A stretch of 44,661 nt of DNA from CAVROT01 sp963722905 (lineage in GTDB: Bacteria; Pseudomonadota; Alphaproteobacteria; Rhodobacterales; Rhodobacteraceae): assembly GCA_963722905.1 (NCBI GenBank), contig CAVROT010000007.1, positions 1 through 44,661 of the forward strand, read 5' to 3'. The position numbers and the translations under genes were made by a program. Positions 43,380 through 44,661 of this stretch are shown here, piece after piece. Every line of letters begins with the position of its first letter. Positions within the stretch are counted from its first letter, which is position 1. The notes under the pieces are model-generated. The model was given only the letters and a program-made list of their open reading frames with translations, was not told where the DNA came from and made no database searches.

Positions 43380-44425
43380 CCCTCCATCTCGGCCAGGCGC
43401 GCGGCCTGATCCTCGGCCGTCAGCGCGTCGATCACCTCGGCCAGGTCGCCCTGCATCACCGCGTCCAGCTTGTAGAGCGTCAGCCCGATGCGGTGGTCGG
43501 TCAGGCGGCCCTGGGGAAAATTGTAGGTGCGGATCCGCTCGGACCGGTCGCCGCTGCCGACCTGCGACTTGCGGTCGGCGCTGCGGGCGTCGTCGGCGCG
43601 GGCGCGCTCCTGATCGTAGAGGCGCGCGCGCAGGACGGCCATCGCGATCTCTCGGTTGCGGTGCTGCGACTTCTCTGCGCTGGTCACGACGATGCCGGTG
43701 GGCAGGTGGGTGATGCGCACGGCGCTGTCGGTGGTGTTCACGTGCTGGCCGCCGGCGCCCGACGCGCGCATGGTGTCGATGCGGATATCGGCGGGGTCGA
43801 TGCGGATATCCACCTCTTCGGCCTCTGGCAGGACGGCGACGGTCGCAGCAGAGGTGTGGATCCGCCCGCCCAATTCGGTCGACGGCACGCGCTGGACCCT
43901 GTGAACGCCGGATTCGTACTTTAGACGGGCGAAGACGCCCGCGCCCTGCACATTGGCCACAAGCTCCTTCAGGCCGCCCAGTTCGGTCAGCTGAAGCTCG
44001 ATCACCTCGAAGCGCCAGCCCTGCGCCTCGGCGTGGCGCTGATACATGCGCATAAGGTCCATGGCAAAGAGTGCCGCCTCGTCCCCGCCGGTGCCGGGCC
44101 GGATCTCCAGCATGGCGGGGCGCGCGTCGGCGGCGTCGCGCGGCAGCAGCGCGAGGCGCAGCGCGTCCTCGACGGGCGGCAGGCGATTGTCCAGTGCGGC
44201 CAGCTCGTCCTGGGCCAGGGCGCGCATCTCGGGGTCGGCCAGCAGCGCCTCGGCCTCGGCCCGCGCGGCCAGCAGATCGCGGTACTCGGCGATACTCTGG
44301 GCCACGGGGCGCAACTCGGCGTATTCGCGGCCCAGCGCCGCGATGTCGCCGCCGCCCTGCGCCATGCGCGCCTCGATGTATTCGAAGCGCTCGGAGATCT
44401 GGGCAAGTTTTTCCAGCGGGACCAT
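43376..44425 (-). CDS. prfA: Peptide chain release factor 1
   Basis: 349 residues. The codon-recognition tripeptide P-S-T lies at 181-183 (RVQRVPSTELGGRIHTS) and the catalytic GGQ at 225-227 (ASGAGGQHVN); these identify RF1, which reads UAA and UAG. The N-terminal domain 1 (coiled helices, ~1-105) and the C-terminal domain (YNFPQGRLTDHRIGLTLYKL) are complete. Its GGQ glutamine is the target of the adjacent PrmC. The 236 bases upstream to the window end contain the promoter and the hairpin at 44591-44612 but no gene I can support. Confidence 0.97.
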   Translation of the reverse strand: MVPLEKLAQISERFEYIEARMAQGGGDIAALGREYAELRPVAQSIAEYRDLLAARAEAEALLADPEMRALAQDELAALDNRLPPVEDALRLALLPRDAADARPAMLEIRPGTGGDEAALFAMDLMRMYQRHAEAQGWRFEVIELQLTELGGLKELVANVQGAGVFARLKYESGVHRVQRVPSTELGGRIHTSAATVAVLPEAEEVDIRIDPADIRIDTMRASGAGGQHVNTTDSAVRITHLPTGIVVTSAEKSQHRNREIAMAVLRARLYDQERARADDARSADRKSQVGSGDRSERIRTYNFPQGRLTDHRIGLTLYKLDAVMQGDLAEVIDALTAEDQAARLAEMEG

Positions 44426-44590
44426 GGCGGTGCATCGCGCGGCCCGCAGCAGCGGTCAAGGGCGGCGGTATGGCCGATCGACACGACCTCCCTTTGCCAA
44501 GGCGCGATGTCCGCGGGCGTCGCATCGCGCGAACGGCCGACGCGCCACCCGCCGTCACGAGGGAGTGCGGCTCATGCCCGGTCCCGCACG

Positions 44591-44612
44591 CGGCCCGGAA
44601 AGGACCGGGCCG
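44591..44612. terminator. Strong GC hairpin near the window end
   Basis: Perfect 8-bp stem CGGCCCGG-aaagga-CCGGGCCG in the gap upstream of prfA. There is no T-run on either side. It may be the terminator of a gene lying beyond the window or a small repeat. Confidence 0.35.
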
Positions 44613-44661
44613 TAGCAGCCGGATCCGAGGGAACGCCGCCTGTCCAGCCAGGCAAGGCGCG

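Overview
The window is GC-rich and densely coded, and looks like a chromosomal segment of a Rhodobacteraceae (roseobacter-group) alphaproteobacterium. The clues are a permuted two-piece tmRNA next to an alphaproteobacterial SspB, the DMSP demethylase/acrylyl-CoA reductase pair dmdA-acuI, the order lptF-lptG-lptD-surA-pdxA-rsmA, the cluster prfA-prmC-DUF4167, and small alphaproteobacterial families (DUF4169, DUF1326, DUF2182). All assignments were made by reading translations and motifs; no database search was run.

Bases 1-4930 form a compact copper/metal-stress island. A CsoR-type Cu(I) repressor (1849-2121, all three ligand residues present) lies among periplasmic or membrane metal-handling genes: a DUF305 + glutaredoxin + MauE-like fusion, a DUF411 protein, a mono-haem cytochrome c, two small His/Cys-rich secreted proteins, and an uncharacterised secreted protein. 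Three palindromes of the form ATACCC-N5-GGGTAT stand in front of three of the transcription units and are the likely CsoR operators. A Crp/Fnr-type regulator closes the island; an FNR-like palindrome overlaps its start.

Bases 4930-8368 are a decayed stretch. An IS1182-type transposase is broken by at least six frame changes and carries two internal minisatellites. Next to it is an amidase gene with one apparent frameshift. The Crp/Fnr gene stops short right at the IS border.

Bases 8603-23030 are mostly housekeeping: a lytic transglycosylase (+), then a long minus-strand run. In transcription order this run is DUF2182, DUF1326, DinB, dmdA, acuI, photolyase, Cfa-type methyltransferase, cysteine synthase, MscS channel, radA, cvpA. 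The first five genes are tightly packed, which puts metal-binding and DinB-fold proteins upstream of DMSP catabolism.

Bases 23215-31093 are on the plus strand: an orphan ABC solute-binding protein, ssrA (tmRNA), a SnoaL-like protein, sspB, fumC overlapping two small genes (DUF4169, ribbon-helix-helix), an ABC-F ATPase, MarC and a membrane-anchored aspartic protease. holC, a VOC protein and pepA follow on the minus strand.

Bases 33603-41334 hold the LPS-export/outer-membrane operon lptF-lptG-lptD-surA followed by pdxA and rsmA. From 41422 to 44425 the minus strand carries prfA-prmC and DUF4167.
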